From: Actinophytocola sp044466355 | Lineage (GTDB): Bacteria > Actinomycetota > Actinomycetes > Mycobacteriales > Pseudonocardiaceae | Assembly (NCBI RefSeq): GCF_044466355.1 | Contig: NZ_JBITMQ010000020.1 | Span: 1-64,000, forward strand | Length of the DNA stretch: 64,000 nucleotides | Direction: 5' to 3' | Shown: positions 28,016 to 37,637 of the stretch, piece by piece | Position numbering within the stretch: the stretch's first letter is position 1 | How the letters are laid out: each line of letters opens with the position of its first letter | Made by a program: the position numbers and the translations under genes | The notes under the pieces: model-generated | Seen by the model: the letters and a program-made list of their open reading frames with translations, nothing else | Databases searched by the model: none | What the model was told of the DNA's origin: nothing

Positions 28016-28777
28016 TCATCTCCTGAGCATATGGCCGACGCGCTTGCGGGCGGCGCGGGTCACGTTGTTCGCCAGCAGGAGCCCTGGCCCGGCCACGCGG
28101 CTGACCGCGGTCGTCACCGCGAACTCGTAGGTCGGGGTGCCGTTGAAGACCTTGCCGGTCGGCGTGTACCCGAACGGGCGCAGCACGCCCGCGATGCCGC
28201 GCAGCAGCTCGCGGTCGAACGCCTCGACGTAGACCGTCGGCCGGTCGGTGGCGAGGATCCGTTTCGCGCCGAGGAGCACGCGCTCCTCCATGCCCTCGAC
28301 ATCGATCTTGATGACGGCGACCGGGTCGGTGACCAGGTCGTCCAACGTGGTGACCGGGAACGTCTCGTCCCTGGCCGCCTGCTCGCCGACCGGGTCGAAC
28401 CCGATCTGGTGCTCGGCGGAGAGGTGGTTGGTCGCCGTGCCCGGCTCGTCGGCGAGACCGACACGGTGCACGGTCACCCGTTCGCCGAGGTCGTTGGCCG
28501 CGACGATGTTCTCGATCTGGTCGGCGAACCGGGGCAGCGGCTCCACCGCGTGCACGTGGGTTGCCGGGCAGAACATCGCGAACCACGTCGTGTGCGTGCC
28601 GAGATGCGCACCGGCGTCAACGTAGACGCCACGGTTGTCACGACGGCGGATGTGTCTCAGGAACGGTTCTTCGTACCAGCCGTCGTGCTCGAAGGGCCGG
28701 TAGGTGTACGGGGTTTCTGTTGCGTCGACGACCTCGGGGACCTTTATCTCCTGGCCGTACCTTCGGACAGTGAGCAT
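28016..28777 (-). CDS. FkbM-family methyltransferase
   Basis: This 253-aa SAM-dependent enzyme has motif I VYVDAGAHLGTHTTWFA, post-I HAVEPLPRFADQIENIV and a later VIKIDVEGMEERVLLGA, which are diagnostic of FkbM O-methyltransferases acting on polyketides or sugars. ATG 28777 lies 6 nt after a TACGGT -10 box, so the mRNA is probably leaderless; the long upstream extension of the frame is not coding. Its stop is 6 bp from the low-quality sequence, so the last codons should be treated with care. Confidence 0.85.
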   Translation of the reverse strand: MLTVRRYGQEIKVPEVVDATETPYTYRPFEHDGWYEEPFLRHIRRRDNRGVYVDAGAHLGTHTTWFAMFCPATHVHAVEPLPRFADQIENIVAANDLGERVTVHRVGLADEPGTATNHLSAEHQIGFDPVGEQAARDETFPVTTLDDLVTDPVAVIKIDVEGMEERVLLGAKRILATDRPTVYVEAFDRELLRGIAGVLRPFGYTPTGKVFNGTPTYEFAVTTAVSRVAGPGLLLANNVTRAARKRVGHMLRR

Positions 28778-28961
28778 CGACGGACCGTAACACAACGATG
28801 CTTGATGCGTAACGGCTGGATAACTATCGGAGTGGGAACTCGACACCGCGCCCGGATTCCGGTCGTGGACCGAAGATCCTCCGCTCCGACCCGTCGATGC
28901 TGTGTCCACTGTGTACACGCGGGTAAGCTGGGGAACATCAGTTCTCCGTGTCGAGGGACTC

Positions 28962-29237
28962 GTGATCGACCTGGAGACGGCCGAGAGCCGCGCACTCGAC
29001 GCGGCCGAGGACCTGTTCTACCGCCGCGGCGTGCACGCGGTCGCCGAGGAGGCACGCACGCACAAAGAGGGTTTCCGCCGGATCCTGCGTGAGCTGTCGG
29101 CGGCCGCGGGCCACGGCGACGACGTCGCGGAGCAGTCGCTGCTGCTGGCGGAGGGCGCGATCGTGACCGCGGCGATCACCGGCAACGCCGACACGGCACA
29201 CCAGGCACGCGCCGCCGCGGCGAAGCTGCTCAACTAG
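28962..29237 (+). pseudogene. Internally deleted TetR-family regulator
   Basis: The 91-residue frame from GTG 28962 starts like a TetR protein (ALDAAEDLFYRRGVHAV) but jumps directly to a TetR C-terminal part (AEEARTHKEGFRRILREL, then LLLAEGAIVTAAITGNADTAHQARAAAAKLL). The recognition helix, normally read as TLYRHFxSK, is missing together with much of the ligand domain, while the frame stays open. It cannot bind DNA in the usual way. It lies 10 bp upstream of an aldo/keto reductase it may once have regulated. Confidence 0.75.
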
Positions 29238-29247
29238 TGTTCCGATC

Positions 29248-30225
<978 letters not shown>

Positions 30226-30316
30226 TGCACGTGGACTCGGTGATCGTGAACGTCTCGGGTGTCGGCGTCACGGCCGGTGCGGTCTCGGTACGGGGTCGTG
30301 CCGGCGCGGTGAGCCG

Positions 30317-31114
30317 TCAGCGGAAGCTGTCCACGTTGTCCGTCGCCCACCGCGCGAACGTCCTCGGCGCCCGGCCCGTCACCTCGGCCACCGTCGGGAA
30401 CACCTGCGACTCGTCCAGCTTGCCGTCGGAGAAGAAGCTGAAGAACGCGTCCACGTACTCCTGCGGCATCTGCGCGCTCATCTCCGCCCGCGCCTCGTCG
30501 TCCGGCTGAGCCTCGTAGCGGACCGCACGACCCAGCGCGTCGCCCAGCAACCGGACACGGTCCGCGGGCCGCAGTGGCTCCGGGCCGGTCACCCGGTACT
30601 CGCGACCTTCGTGGCCCGGCTCGGTCAGCGCCACCGCGGCGACCGCGGCGATGTCCGCCGGGTCGACGGCCGCCACCGCCACGTCCGGCCACGGCGCGCG
30701 CACCACGCCCGCCCGCACCTGACCAGCCCACTGCAGCGCGTTCGACATGAACGTCCTCGGCCGCAGTATCGTCCACGCCAGGCCCGACTCCCGTAGCGCG
30801 TCCTCCGTGTCGATCATGTAGCGCGCCACCGCGTTCGAGCGGTCGCCGGTCTCCGCGGAGCCGCCGGACATCAGCACCACGTGCCGCACACCCGCGTCCC
30901 GCGCCTCGGTGAAGATCTCCGGCGGGTAGCCGCTGAGCATGAACACCGCCGACACCCCCGCCAGCGCCGGGCGCAGCGACGGCGGGTCGTTCAGGTCGCC
31001 CCGGAACTCTCCCGACCGGCTCAGCCCCCGCACCGGCGCACCCCTCGTGGCCAGTTCGCGGACCAGCGCCCCGCCCACATTGCCCGTCGCGCCCGCCACC
31101 AGGATCATGTCCAC
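30317..31114 (-). CDS. NmrA-like NAD(P)-binding protein
   Basis: This 265-aa atypical SDR has GATGNVGGALVREL near the N-terminus, VVLMSGGSAETGDRS and LAWTILRPRTFMSN. It lacks the YxxxK catalytic pair, as in NmrA/azoreductase-like proteins. It may act as a redox sensor or quinone reductase. It is divergent from a TetR gene across a 44-bp region that contains a perfect 20-bp palindrome, so that TetR very likely represses it. ATG 31108 is an alternative start. Confidence 0.85.
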   Translation of the reverse strand: MDMILVAGATGNVGGALVRELATRGAPVRGLSRSGEFRGDLNDPPSLRPALAGVSAVFMLSGYPPEIFTEARDAGVRHVVLMSGGSAETGDRSNAVARYMIDTEDALRESGLAWTILRPRTFMSNALQWAGQVRAGVVRAPWPDVAVAAVDPADIAAVAAVALTEPGHEGREYRVTGPEPLRPADRVRLLGDALGRAVRYEAQPDDEARAEMSAQMPQEYVDAFFSFFSDGKLDESQVFPTVAEVTGRAPRTFARWATDNVDSFR

Positions 31115-31125
31115 CCCTCAAGTTT

Positions 31126-31145
31126 GTTAGGGATCGTTCCCTAAC
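31126..31145. promoter_or_regulatory. TetR operator palindrome
   Basis: GTTAGGGATCGTTCCCTAAC is a perfect inverted repeat (8-bp arms, 4-bp centre) between the divergent NmrA-like and TetR genes. On the + strand it directly abuts the TAGGCT -10 box (31147-31152), which lies 6 nt before the TetR ATG, so it can block both promoters. Confidence 0.8.
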
Positions 31146-31158
31146 GTAGGCTAGCACG

Positions 31159-31701
31159 ATGCGACGATCGGCAGCCGAGACCCGGGAGCACGTTCTTTCG
31201 GTCGCCCACGAGCTGTTCTACTGGCACAGCATCAAGGGGACCGGCGTCGACACCGTCGCCGCCGAGGCGGGTGTCGCGCCCACCACCCTCTACCGGCTCT
31301 TCGCCTCCAAGGACGACCTCGTCGCCGCCTACGTCGAACGCGCGAGCGGGCACTACAAGCAGTGGTTCACCGACGCCACCGCCGACGGCACCCCCGACGA
31401 CCGCGTCCGGTCGCTCTTCGACGCGCTCATCGAGCAGGTCCAACCCGAGCAGTGCCGCGGCTGCCCCTTCCTCATGGCGATCGCCGAGCTGCCCGACGCC
31501 TCCGCCAGGGCGCACGCCATCGCCGTCGAGACCAAGGCGTGGGTGCGCGCGCGAATGCACGAGCTGGCCGGCGACGTGCTCGCCGACCAGCTCGTGCTGA
31601 TCATGGAAGGGGTCTACGCGTCGGTGCAGGCCCTCGGTGTCGACGGGCCCGCGCGCCAGGCACGCGCACTCGTCGAGAACCTCCTCACGGCAGCCCGTTG
31701 A
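31159..31701 (+). CDS. TetR-family repressor
   Basis: This 180-aa regulator has an HTH in residues 8-55 (GTGVDTVAAEAGVAPTTLYRLFASKDDLVAAYV) and a helical C-terminal ligand domain containing CRGCPFLMAIAELPD, a TetR subclass signature with a CxxC pair. It likely represses itself and the divergent NmrA-like gene through the 20-bp palindrome. ATG 31159 is 6 nt downstream of TAGGCT, consistent with a leaderless transcript. Its end overlaps the convergent chitinase gene by 17 bp. Confidence 0.92.
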   Translation: MRRSAAETREHVLSVAHELFYWHSIKGTGVDTVAAEAGVAPTTLYRLFASKDDLVAAYVERASGHYKQWFTDATADGTPDDRVRSLFDALIEQVQPEQCRGCPFLMAIAELPDASARAHAIAVETKAWVRARMHELAGDVLADQLVLIMEGVYASVQALGVDGPARQARALVENLLTAAR

Positions 31702-33421
31702 GGAACGGCTCGTGGCTGTTCTGGAACTCCCACCCGTAGTAGCGGTCCCAGTTGATCGACCACGTCATCAGCCCGCGAATGGCCGGTGACGCGCCGCCGC
31801 GCAACGTGTAGCCACCACAACTCTGGTTGCGTGCCAGGCAGTTCAGCGCCGTGTGCACCGCGGCGGGTGCGGTGTACCCGTTGCCCGCGCTGACGGCGGC
31901 AGGGAGACCGAACGCGATCTGGTCCTCCCGGAGGCCCGGGAACGTGTGTCCCGTACGCGCGACCGGGAACCCGGCCTTGATCATGTCGGTCATCGCGATG
32001 TGGAAGTCCGCGCCACCCATGTTGTGGTACTGGTTGTCCAGCCCCATGACCGGGCCCGAGTTGTAGTCCTGCACGTGCAACACGGTGAGCGCGTCCCGCA
32101 TCGCGTGGATCACCGGCAGGTACGAGCCCGTCCGGTTGTCACCGCCGCCCGCACCGCCGTAGAACTGGTAACCCACCTGCACGAAGAACGTCTCCGGTGC
32201 CATCGTCAGCACGAAATCGCTGCCGTAGCGGGCTTTCAGCGACTTCAGCGCGGCGATCAGGTTCACGATCACCGGCGTCGTCGGGTTCCGGAAGTCCGTG
32301 TCGCCGGCGTTGAGGTACAGCGAGTGGCCCTCGAAGTCGACGTCCAGACCGTCCAGTCCGTACCGGTCGATGATCGCCGACACCGACCGGACGAACGTGT
32401 CGCGCGCGGCGGTCGTCGTCAGCTGCACCTGGCCGTTCTGGCCGCCGATCGACAGGAGCACCTTCTTGCCCTGCGCCTGCTTGGCCCGGATCGCGGCGGT
32501 GAACTCCGCCTCCGTCTCGACGTTCGGGCACTCCGCCACCGGGCACAGCGCGAACCGGATGTCGCCGCTCGTCACCGACGTCGGCTCGCCGAACGCCAGG
32601 TTGATGACGTCCCACGCGGCGGGCACGTCCGCCATCCGCACGTACCCCGAGCCGTTGGCGAAGCTCGCGTGCAGGTAGCCGATCAGCGCGTGGCGCGGCA
32701 GGTCCGCCTGCTGGCAGCCGGTCGTCGTCGCCGACACCGGAGCGCTGCGGGCCGACTCCCCGACCGCGTTGTACGCGGCGACGGTGTAGGTGTGCGTCTC
32801 GCAGGCGGCGAGGCCGGAGATGGTCGCCGACGTGCCGGATGTCGTGGCACGCAAGGAGGTTCCCTCGTAGACGCGGTAGCCGGTCGCGCCGCTCACCGCG
32901 GGCCAGGACAGGGTGATCGACGACGCGGTCGCCGTGGCCGTGGGGTTCCCCGGCGTGGCTGGCGTGCCCGGGTCGCTGCCGCCCGGACCGTCGAGCACCA
33001 CGTCGTCCGCGTAGTAGGTGCCCGCGCCGTACCAGCCGTGCAGGTACAGCTCGGCGGACGTCTGGTTCGCGCCGCTGGTGAACGTCAGCGACAGCTGCTG
33101 GTACGCCGTCGGCGCGGCCCAGGTGGACGGTCCGCCCGTCACGCCGAGGTAGACCGGGTTGCCGCGCACCCACGCCGACACCGAGTAGGTGGTGCTCGGC
33201 TTGACCGTCACCGTCTGTGTGCAGCGGCCGTAGTCCGTCGCGGAGAGCGCGTAGCTCCCCGAGTGGACCGGTGTGGTCACCACCGAGCCACCCGAGCACG
33301 ACCAGCCCGACAGCGAGCCGGACTCGAAACCGGCGTTGGTCAACAGGTTCGCCGCACTCGCGGGCTGCGCGCCGACGACGATCAACAGGAGGGCGGCGGC
33401 CGCCGCCGTCAACCGCCTCAT
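31685..33421 (-). CDS. Secreted GH18 chitinase with CBM and FnIII domains
   Basis: This 578-aa secreted enzyme has a signal peptide (about 1-23, ending PASA), a carbohydrate-binding jelly roll (about 25-145; NLLTNAGFESGSLSGW), one FnIII domain (about 155-240) and a GH18 catalytic domain (about 250-578) with DGLDVDFE near residue 355, the Glu being the acid/base. It cleaves chitin beta-1,4 bonds by substrate-assisted catalysis. Its ATG overlaps the stop of the upstream chitinase (ATGA), so the two are coupled. The DasR-like sites upstream of the first gene should govern both. Confidence 0.94.
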   Translation of the reverse strand: MRRLTAAAAALLLIVVGAQPASAANLLTNAGFESGSLSGWSCSGGSVVTTPVHSGSYALSATDYGRCTQTVTVKPSTTYSVSAWVRGNPVYLGVTGGPSTWAAPTAYQQLSLTFTSGANQTSAELYLHGWYGAGTYYADDVVLDGPGGSDPGTPATPGNPTATATASSITLSWPAVSGATGYRVYEGTSLRATTSGTSATISGLAACETHTYTVAAYNAVGESARSAPVSATTTGCQQADLPRHALIGYLHASFANGSGYVRMADVPAAWDVINLAFGEPTSVTSGDIRFALCPVAECPNVETEAEFTAAIRAKQAQGKKVLLSIGGQNGQVQLTTTAARDTFVRSVSAIIDRYGLDGLDVDFEGHSLYLNAGDTDFRNPTTPVIVNLIAALKSLKARYGSDFVLTMAPETFFVQVGYQFYGGAGGGDNRTGSYLPVIHAMRDALTVLHVQDYNSGPVMGLDNQYHNMGGADFHIAMTDMIKAGFPVARTGHTFPGLREDQIAFGLPAAVSAGNGYTAPAAVHTALNCLARNQSCGGYTLRGGASPAIRGLMTWSINWDRYYGWEFQNSHEPFLNGLP

Positions 33422-34992
33422 GGCAGCGTGTCCAGGTGCGGGGCGACGGTGCGCGCGAAGTTGTTGCCGTTGGCCACGTCCCAGTTGATCGACCACGTCA
33501 TCGCGCCGCGGATCTCCGGGTACGTGCGCGGTGGCCGGAACGAGCCGCAGTTCGTGCCGCGGGCCAGGCAGTCGAGCGCGTTGGTCACCACCGACGGCGC
33601 GACGACGCCGCCACCGGCCGCGCCCGGCCCGGCGGGCAGGCCGACCGCCACCTGGTCGGGCCGCAACCCGTTCTCCAGCTGGATGCAGGCGAGCGCGGTG
33701 ATGAAGTTGACGGTGCCCTGCGAGTAGGCCTGCGACTGGTCACAGCCCAGCATCGAGCCCGAGTTGTAGAACTGCGTGTGGACGACCGTGAGAATGTCCT
33801 TGATGGACAGTGCGAGCGCGAAGTACGAGCCGCCCGTGGACTGCATGTCGATCGTCTGCGGCGCCATCGTGATGATCAGGCTCGACCCGACCGCACTGCG
33901 CAGACTTCGCAGCGCCTGCGCCATGTACGTCGGGTTCAGCCCGTTCTCCAGGTCGATGTCGACGCCGTCGAAGCCGTACTCGGTCATGATCGACCGGACG
34001 CTGTTGGCGAAGTTCGTGGCCGACGCGGAGTCGCCGACGCTCACCCGGCCCGCCTCACCGCCGACCGACAGGATGACCTTCTTGCCGCGGGACTTCAGCG
34101 TCGCCACGTCGGCCTTGAACTGGTCGTTCGTGTAGCCGCCGAGGGCCGTCGACAGCCCGGGGTCGACGCCGAACGTGACCGCGCCCGGTGTACTCGTGGC
34201 CTCCGCGAAGGCGACCGCGACCAGGTCGTACTCGTTCGGCACGGCGGAGAGGCGCAGCTCGGTGGCCGGGTTGACGAAGTTGTGCCAGTAGCCGGTGAGG
34301 AAGTGGCGTGGCAGGTCAGCCGACTGACAACCGGTCGTGGTGCCGGTGACCGGCGCGCTGCGGGCGGACTCGCCGACGGAGTTGTACGCGGCGACCGTGT
34401 AGGTGCGCGAGGTGCAGGCGGGGATGCCGCTGAACGTGGCGGACGTGCCGGTGACCGTGGTACGCAGGGCTGTGCCGTCGTAGACGCGGTAGCCCGTGGC
34501 GCCGGAGACCGCGCTCCAGCCGAGCGTGATGGCCGAGGCGGTGGCGCCGGTGACCCGCACGTTGCCCGGCACCGCGGGCACGCCGGGTTGCGGGTCGGTA
34601 CCACCGGTACAGCTCGCACCGTTGACGCGACAGTTCTGCGGCGTGCCGGACCCACTGGCGAGGAACCCGAACGTCACCGACGCGCCGGGCGCGAGCGTGC
34701 CGTTGTACTCGCGGTTGGTGAACGTGTGGTGGTTGCCGCTCGAGGTGAGCAGCGCGTCCCAGTAGCTGCCGAGGGTGGTTCCGGCGGGAAGGTCGAACTC
34801 CACACGCCAGCCCGAGATCGAGGCCGTACCGGCATTGGTGATCGTGTACTTGCCCTCCCAACCGGAACCCCAGTCGGAGGTCTTGGTGAAGGTCGCGGTC
34901 TCCCCGGCGGCGAGCGCGGGAGACGCGGCGGTGATGGTCCCGGCGAGCCCGAGCACAAGGGCGGCGAGAACCGTGGACAGGCGGCGTCGCAT
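33418..34992 (-). CDS. Secreted GH18 chitinase with CBM2 and FnIII domains
   Basis: This 524-aa enzyme has a signal peptide (1-29, ending PALA), a CBM2-type cellulose/chitin-binding domain (about 30-135; SDWGSGWEGKYTITN, SGWRVEFDLPAG), FnIII (about 145-225) and a GH18 domain with DGVDIDLE near residue 343. It is a bacterial chitinase for extracellular chitin breakdown. ATG 34992 follows CGGAGG. It is the first gene of a two-chitinase operon preceded by two GGTCTRGACAA repeats. The different binding modules suggest complementary attack on chitin surfaces. Confidence 0.94.
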   Translation of the reverse strand: MRRRLSTVLAALVLGLAGTITAASPALAAGETATFTKTSDWGSGWEGKYTITNAGTASISGWRVEFDLPAGTTLGSYWDALLTSSGNHHTFTNREYNGTLAPGASVTFGFLASGSGTPQNCRVNGASCTGGTDPQPGVPAVPGNVRVTGATASAITLGWSAVSGATGYRVYDGTALRTTVTGTSATFSGIPACTSRTYTVAAYNSVGESARSAPVTGTTTGCQSADLPRHFLTGYWHNFVNPATELRLSAVPNEYDLVAVAFAEATSTPGAVTFGVDPGLSTALGGYTNDQFKADVATLKSRGKKVILSVGGEAGRVSVGDSASATNFANSVRSIMTEYGFDGVDIDLENGLNPTYMAQALRSLRSAVGSSLIITMAPQTIDMQSTGGSYFALALSIKDILTVVHTQFYNSGSMLGCDQSQAYSQGTVNFITALACIQLENGLRPDQVAVGLPAGPGAAGGGVVAPSVVTNALDCLARGTNCGSFRPPRTYPEIRGAMTWSINWDVANGNNFARTVAPHLDTLP

Positions 34993-35039
34993 GACAACCT
35001 CCGAACACGCGGCGAGCAGGGGGTAACCGCGAAGTACTA

Positions 35040-35077
35040 TTTGTCTAGACCAATACCCCCAAAGTTGTCCAGACCTA
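35040..35077 (-). promoter_or_regulatory. DasR-like direct repeats in chitinase promoter
   Basis: On the minus strand TTGGTCTAGACAAA (35053-35040) and TAGGTCTGGACAAC (35077-35064) repeat GGTCTRGACAA with a 24-bp period. Each is also a near-match to the DasR element TGGTCTAGACCA and to the 12-bp direct repeats of Streptomyces chitinase promoters. N-acetylglucosamine-responsive control is inferred. Confidence 0.75.
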
Positions 35078-35096
35078 TCACCCCAAGTAACCACCC

Positions 35097-35619
35097 CGCG
35101 AGTCGCGCGCAGGAACACATCGAGTTGGCAGTCTCGTGCAGATCGCAACCGGACACGACCTGCACGAACCACACAACTCAGGGTGCACAAGCGCGCGACT
35201 CGCGAGGTTTCTACACCGCGAGTCGCGCGCGCGGACATACTGAGTTGGCGGGTTCGTGCCGACCTTGAACGCAGCGCGGGCAGCCCGACGTGCACGAAAC
35301 GCCCAACTCAGGGTGTACGAGGGCGCGACTCGCGAGTTCTCACACCTCGCGAGTCGCGCGCCAGAACACCGCGAGTCGCGCGTAGGAACACATCGAGTTG
35401 GCAGTTTTGTGCAGATCTTGGTCGGGCGCGGTGTGCACGAAACGCACAACTCGGGGTGTGTGAGCGCGCGACTCGCGAGGTTTTGACATCGCGAGTCGCG
35501 CGCTCGGACGCACTGAGTTGTGCCGTTCTTGCCTGGGGTGGGGTGGCGGGATGTGCACGAAACGTCTGACTCGGGGTGTACGAGGGCGCGACTCGCTATG
35601 TGTGGGGGCGCGACTCGCG
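35097..35619. repeat. Nested hairpin repeat cluster B (four units)
   Basis: Four units each carry CGCGAGTCGCGCGC on the left (35097, 35217, 35348 plus 35370, 35490), an inner arm like GAGTTGGCAGTTTCGTGCA, a loop, the inner inverted arm like TGCACGAAACGCCAACTC, and the reverse-complement 14-mer on the right (35191, 35322, 35464, 35584 plus 35606). Where 14-mers are doubled they are again exactly 22 bp apart. The inner arms begin at 35122/35161, 35242/35291, 35395/35434 and 35515/35553. Loops differ between units but arms are conserved. The last 14-mer lies inside the 3' end of the DUF4291 gene. Confidence 0.9.
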
Positions 35620-36207
35620 GGGGTTGGTGGCGTTGATGTGGGTGGCGATGGGGGCTGGGAGGGGGTACTTCGCTTCTTGTGGGAGTTGGGTGCGGGCGGT
35701 GGTTTCGTTGCCGGCGCGGAGGTGGGTGTGGATTTCCTGGGCCAGTGGGGTGACGTCGGTCAGTGAGACCAGCCATTCGTCCACGTACTGGTGCACCGCG
35801 CTGCCGGACAGGCCTACCTGTATTGAGCGGTACGGCAGTGCGCCCAGGTGGAGTGAGCGCTCGGGGTCCCACTGCACGCGGACGGGGCTCGCCTTCAGCT
35901 GCCGGGACCACTCCTCGCGCGAGGTGTGGCGGTCGGGGTCGTGGTGGGAGAGGCACGCCTGCGCGAGGGCCTGTTCGAAGCCCGCGCGGGTGATCTCCAC
36001 GGCCAGGACGGTCTCCTGGCCCGGCTTGGTCGCCCAGCCGCAGCGGTACATCATCCACAGGAACGACGGCTTGATCCACGTCATCCGCTCGCGCTTGAAC
36101 GGCGGCACGAACCGTCCGGCGGCCAGCGACGGCCGCGCGATCTCGGGTGGGTACGCCTGGTAGACGGTGATCGTGTCCGGCGTGTACGAAGCTCTGATCT
36201 GACGCAT
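35596..36207 (-). CDS. DUF4291 protein
   Basis: This encodes 203 aa starting MRQIRASYTPDTITVYQAYPP, with the family hallmark RMTWIKPSFLWMMYRCGW. The function is unknown; the family is widespread in bacteria and fungi and is predicted cytoplasmic. ATG 36207 aligns with the usual family start, whereas 36225 would overlap the divergent decarboxylase start. The final residues (NPRESRPHT) are encoded by the last 14-mer of hairpin cluster B, so the natural C-terminus appears replaced or extended by the repeat. Confidence 0.88.
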   Translation of the reverse strand: MRQIRASYTPDTITVYQAYPPEIARPSLAAGRFVPPFKRERMTWIKPSFLWMMYRCGWATKPGQETVLAVEITRAGFEQALAQACLSHHDPDRHTSREEWSRQLKASPVRVQWDPERSLHLGALPYRSIQVGLSGSAVHQYVDEWLVSLTDVTPLAQEIHTHLRAGNETTARTQLPQEAKYPLPAPIATHINATNPRESRPHT

Positions 36208-36218
36208 TTGCGCCCACA

Positions 36219-37634
36219 ATGACACACATGGACCCCGTGCACGACCGAGATATGGCCGCCGACGTGCTGGCCGACGTCGCCGAGGCGGCGCCCGGCTACC
36301 TGTCCGCCCTCGACACCCGCCCGGTCCGCGACGCCACGAGCCACGCGCTGCTCGACGGGCTCGACGGGCCGCTGCCCGAGGACGGCCACGGCTCCGCCGA
36401 CGCGGTCGCCGAGCTGCTGCGCATCGGCACGGCCGCGGCCACCCACTCGTCGGGCCCGCGGTTCTTCCACTTCGTCGTCGGCGGCTCGACCCCGGCGGCG
36501 ATGGCGGGCGACTGGGTGACCTCGCTGCTGGACCAGCTCAGTGGCATGTGGACCGCGTCCGCGTTCGCCACCACCGCGGAGGCCGTCGCGCTGCGCTGGC
36601 TGAAGGACCTCTTCGGGCTGCCACCGCAGTGGGGCGGCGTGCTGACGCCGAGCGCCACGTTCGCCAACCTCACCGGACTGGCCTGCGCCCGCCAGTGGTG
36701 GGGCGAGCGGCACGGAATCGACGTGGCCGCTGACGGCATCGCCGGACTGCCGCGGATGCCCGTCATCGCGAGCGGCTACGTGCACCCGAGCGTCCGGAAA
36801 GCGTTGCAGATACTGGGTTTCGGCCGTGACACCGGCCAAATCCTCGCCCGCGACGAGGCGGGCCGGGCGGACCTGGACGGCATGCGCCGTGCCCTGGAGG
36901 AAACCGGCCCGGCCGTGCTCGTGGCCTGTGCGGGCGAGGTCAACGCGGGCGACTTCGACCCGGTCGACGCCATGGCCGACCTCGCGGCGGAGCACGGCGC
37001 ATGGCTGCACGTCGACGGCGCGTTCGGCCTGTTCGCCGCGCTCTCCCCGCGCACGGCGCACCTCGTCGACGGCGTGACCCGCGCCGACTCGGTGGCCGCG
37101 GACGGGCACAAGTGGCTGAACGTCCCGTACGAGAGCGGTTTCGCGTTCGTGCGGGAGCCGCGGTGGCTCGGCACGACCTTCGGTTCGTGGCACGCGCCGT
37201 ACCTGGCCCCGGCGGACGAGACGGCGGTGGACTACAACTGCCTGGGCCCGGAGTCGTCGCGCCGCGCCCGTGCGCTGCCGATCTGGGCGTCGTTGCGCGC
37301 GTACGGACGGAACGGCCACCGCGCGATGGTGGAGCGCCACCTCGACCTGGCGGAGCGGCTGGAGTTCCTCGTCGACCAGTCCCCCGACCTCGAACTGCTC
37401 GCACCCGCACAGCTGTGCGTGGTCTGTTTCCGTTACACCGCACCGGATCGCGACCTCGACGCACTCAACGCCGCGCTGGGCAGGGCGATCCTCGACGACG
37501 GCCGCGTGTACGTCGGCACGACCGTCTACAAGGGAATGACCGCGCTGCGCCCGGCGATCGTCAACTGGCGCACGACGGAGGAGGACATCGACCTGCTCGT
37601 CACCGTGGTCCGCGAACTCGGCGCCCGGCTCTGA
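36219..37634 (+). CDS. PLP-dependent group II decarboxylase
   Basis: This 471-aa enzyme (alternative start ATG 36228) resembles aromatic-L-amino-acid/glutamate decarboxylases. It has RFFHFVVGGSTPAAMAGDW, the cofactor Asp region WLHVDGAFG and the Schiff-base Lys in ADGHKWLNVPYE. It probably decarboxylates an aromatic or acidic amino acid, though some relatives act as tyrosine or lyase enzymes. Its start lies only 11 bp from the divergent DUF4291 start, so the two promoters must be intertwined. It ends 3 bp before the convergent SDR gene. Confidence 0.88.
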   Translation: MTHMDPVHDRDMAADVLADVAEAAPGYLSALDTRPVRDATSHALLDGLDGPLPEDGHGSADAVAELLRIGTAAATHSSGPRFFHFVVGGSTPAAMAGDWVTSLLDQLSGMWTASAFATTAEAVALRWLKDLFGLPPQWGGVLTPSATFANLTGLACARQWWGERHGIDVAADGIAGLPRMPVIASGYVHPSVRKALQILGFGRDTGQILARDEAGRADLDGMRRALEETGPAVLVACAGEVNAGDFDPVDAMADLAAEHGAWLHVDGAFGLFAALSPRTAHLVDGVTRADSVAADGHKWLNVPYESGFAFVREPRWLGTTFGSWHAPYLAPADETAVDYNCLGPESSRRARALPIWASLRAYGRNGHRAMVERHLDLAERLEFLVDQSPDLELLAPAQLCVVCFRYTAPDRDLDALNAALGRAILDDGRVYVGTTVYKGMTALRPAIVNWRTTEEDIDLLVTVVRELGARL

Positions 37635-37637
37635 CCC

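Noticed and set aside
27728..29092. Long frames across the homopolymer/N region
   Set aside because: They contain unknown residues and poly-Gly/Pro from artefactual sequence.
35097..35619. CRISPR array
   Set aside because: Repeats occur in both orientations as nested inverted arms, spacing is not repeat-spacer, and no cas genes are present.
35078..36229. Cys- and His-containing frames running through hairpin cluster B (also 8819-9182 through cluster A)
   Set aside because: The repeated peptides such as ARDSR and CTKLTTR are simply the translated repeat arms in several frames on both strands; no RBS or conserved protein.
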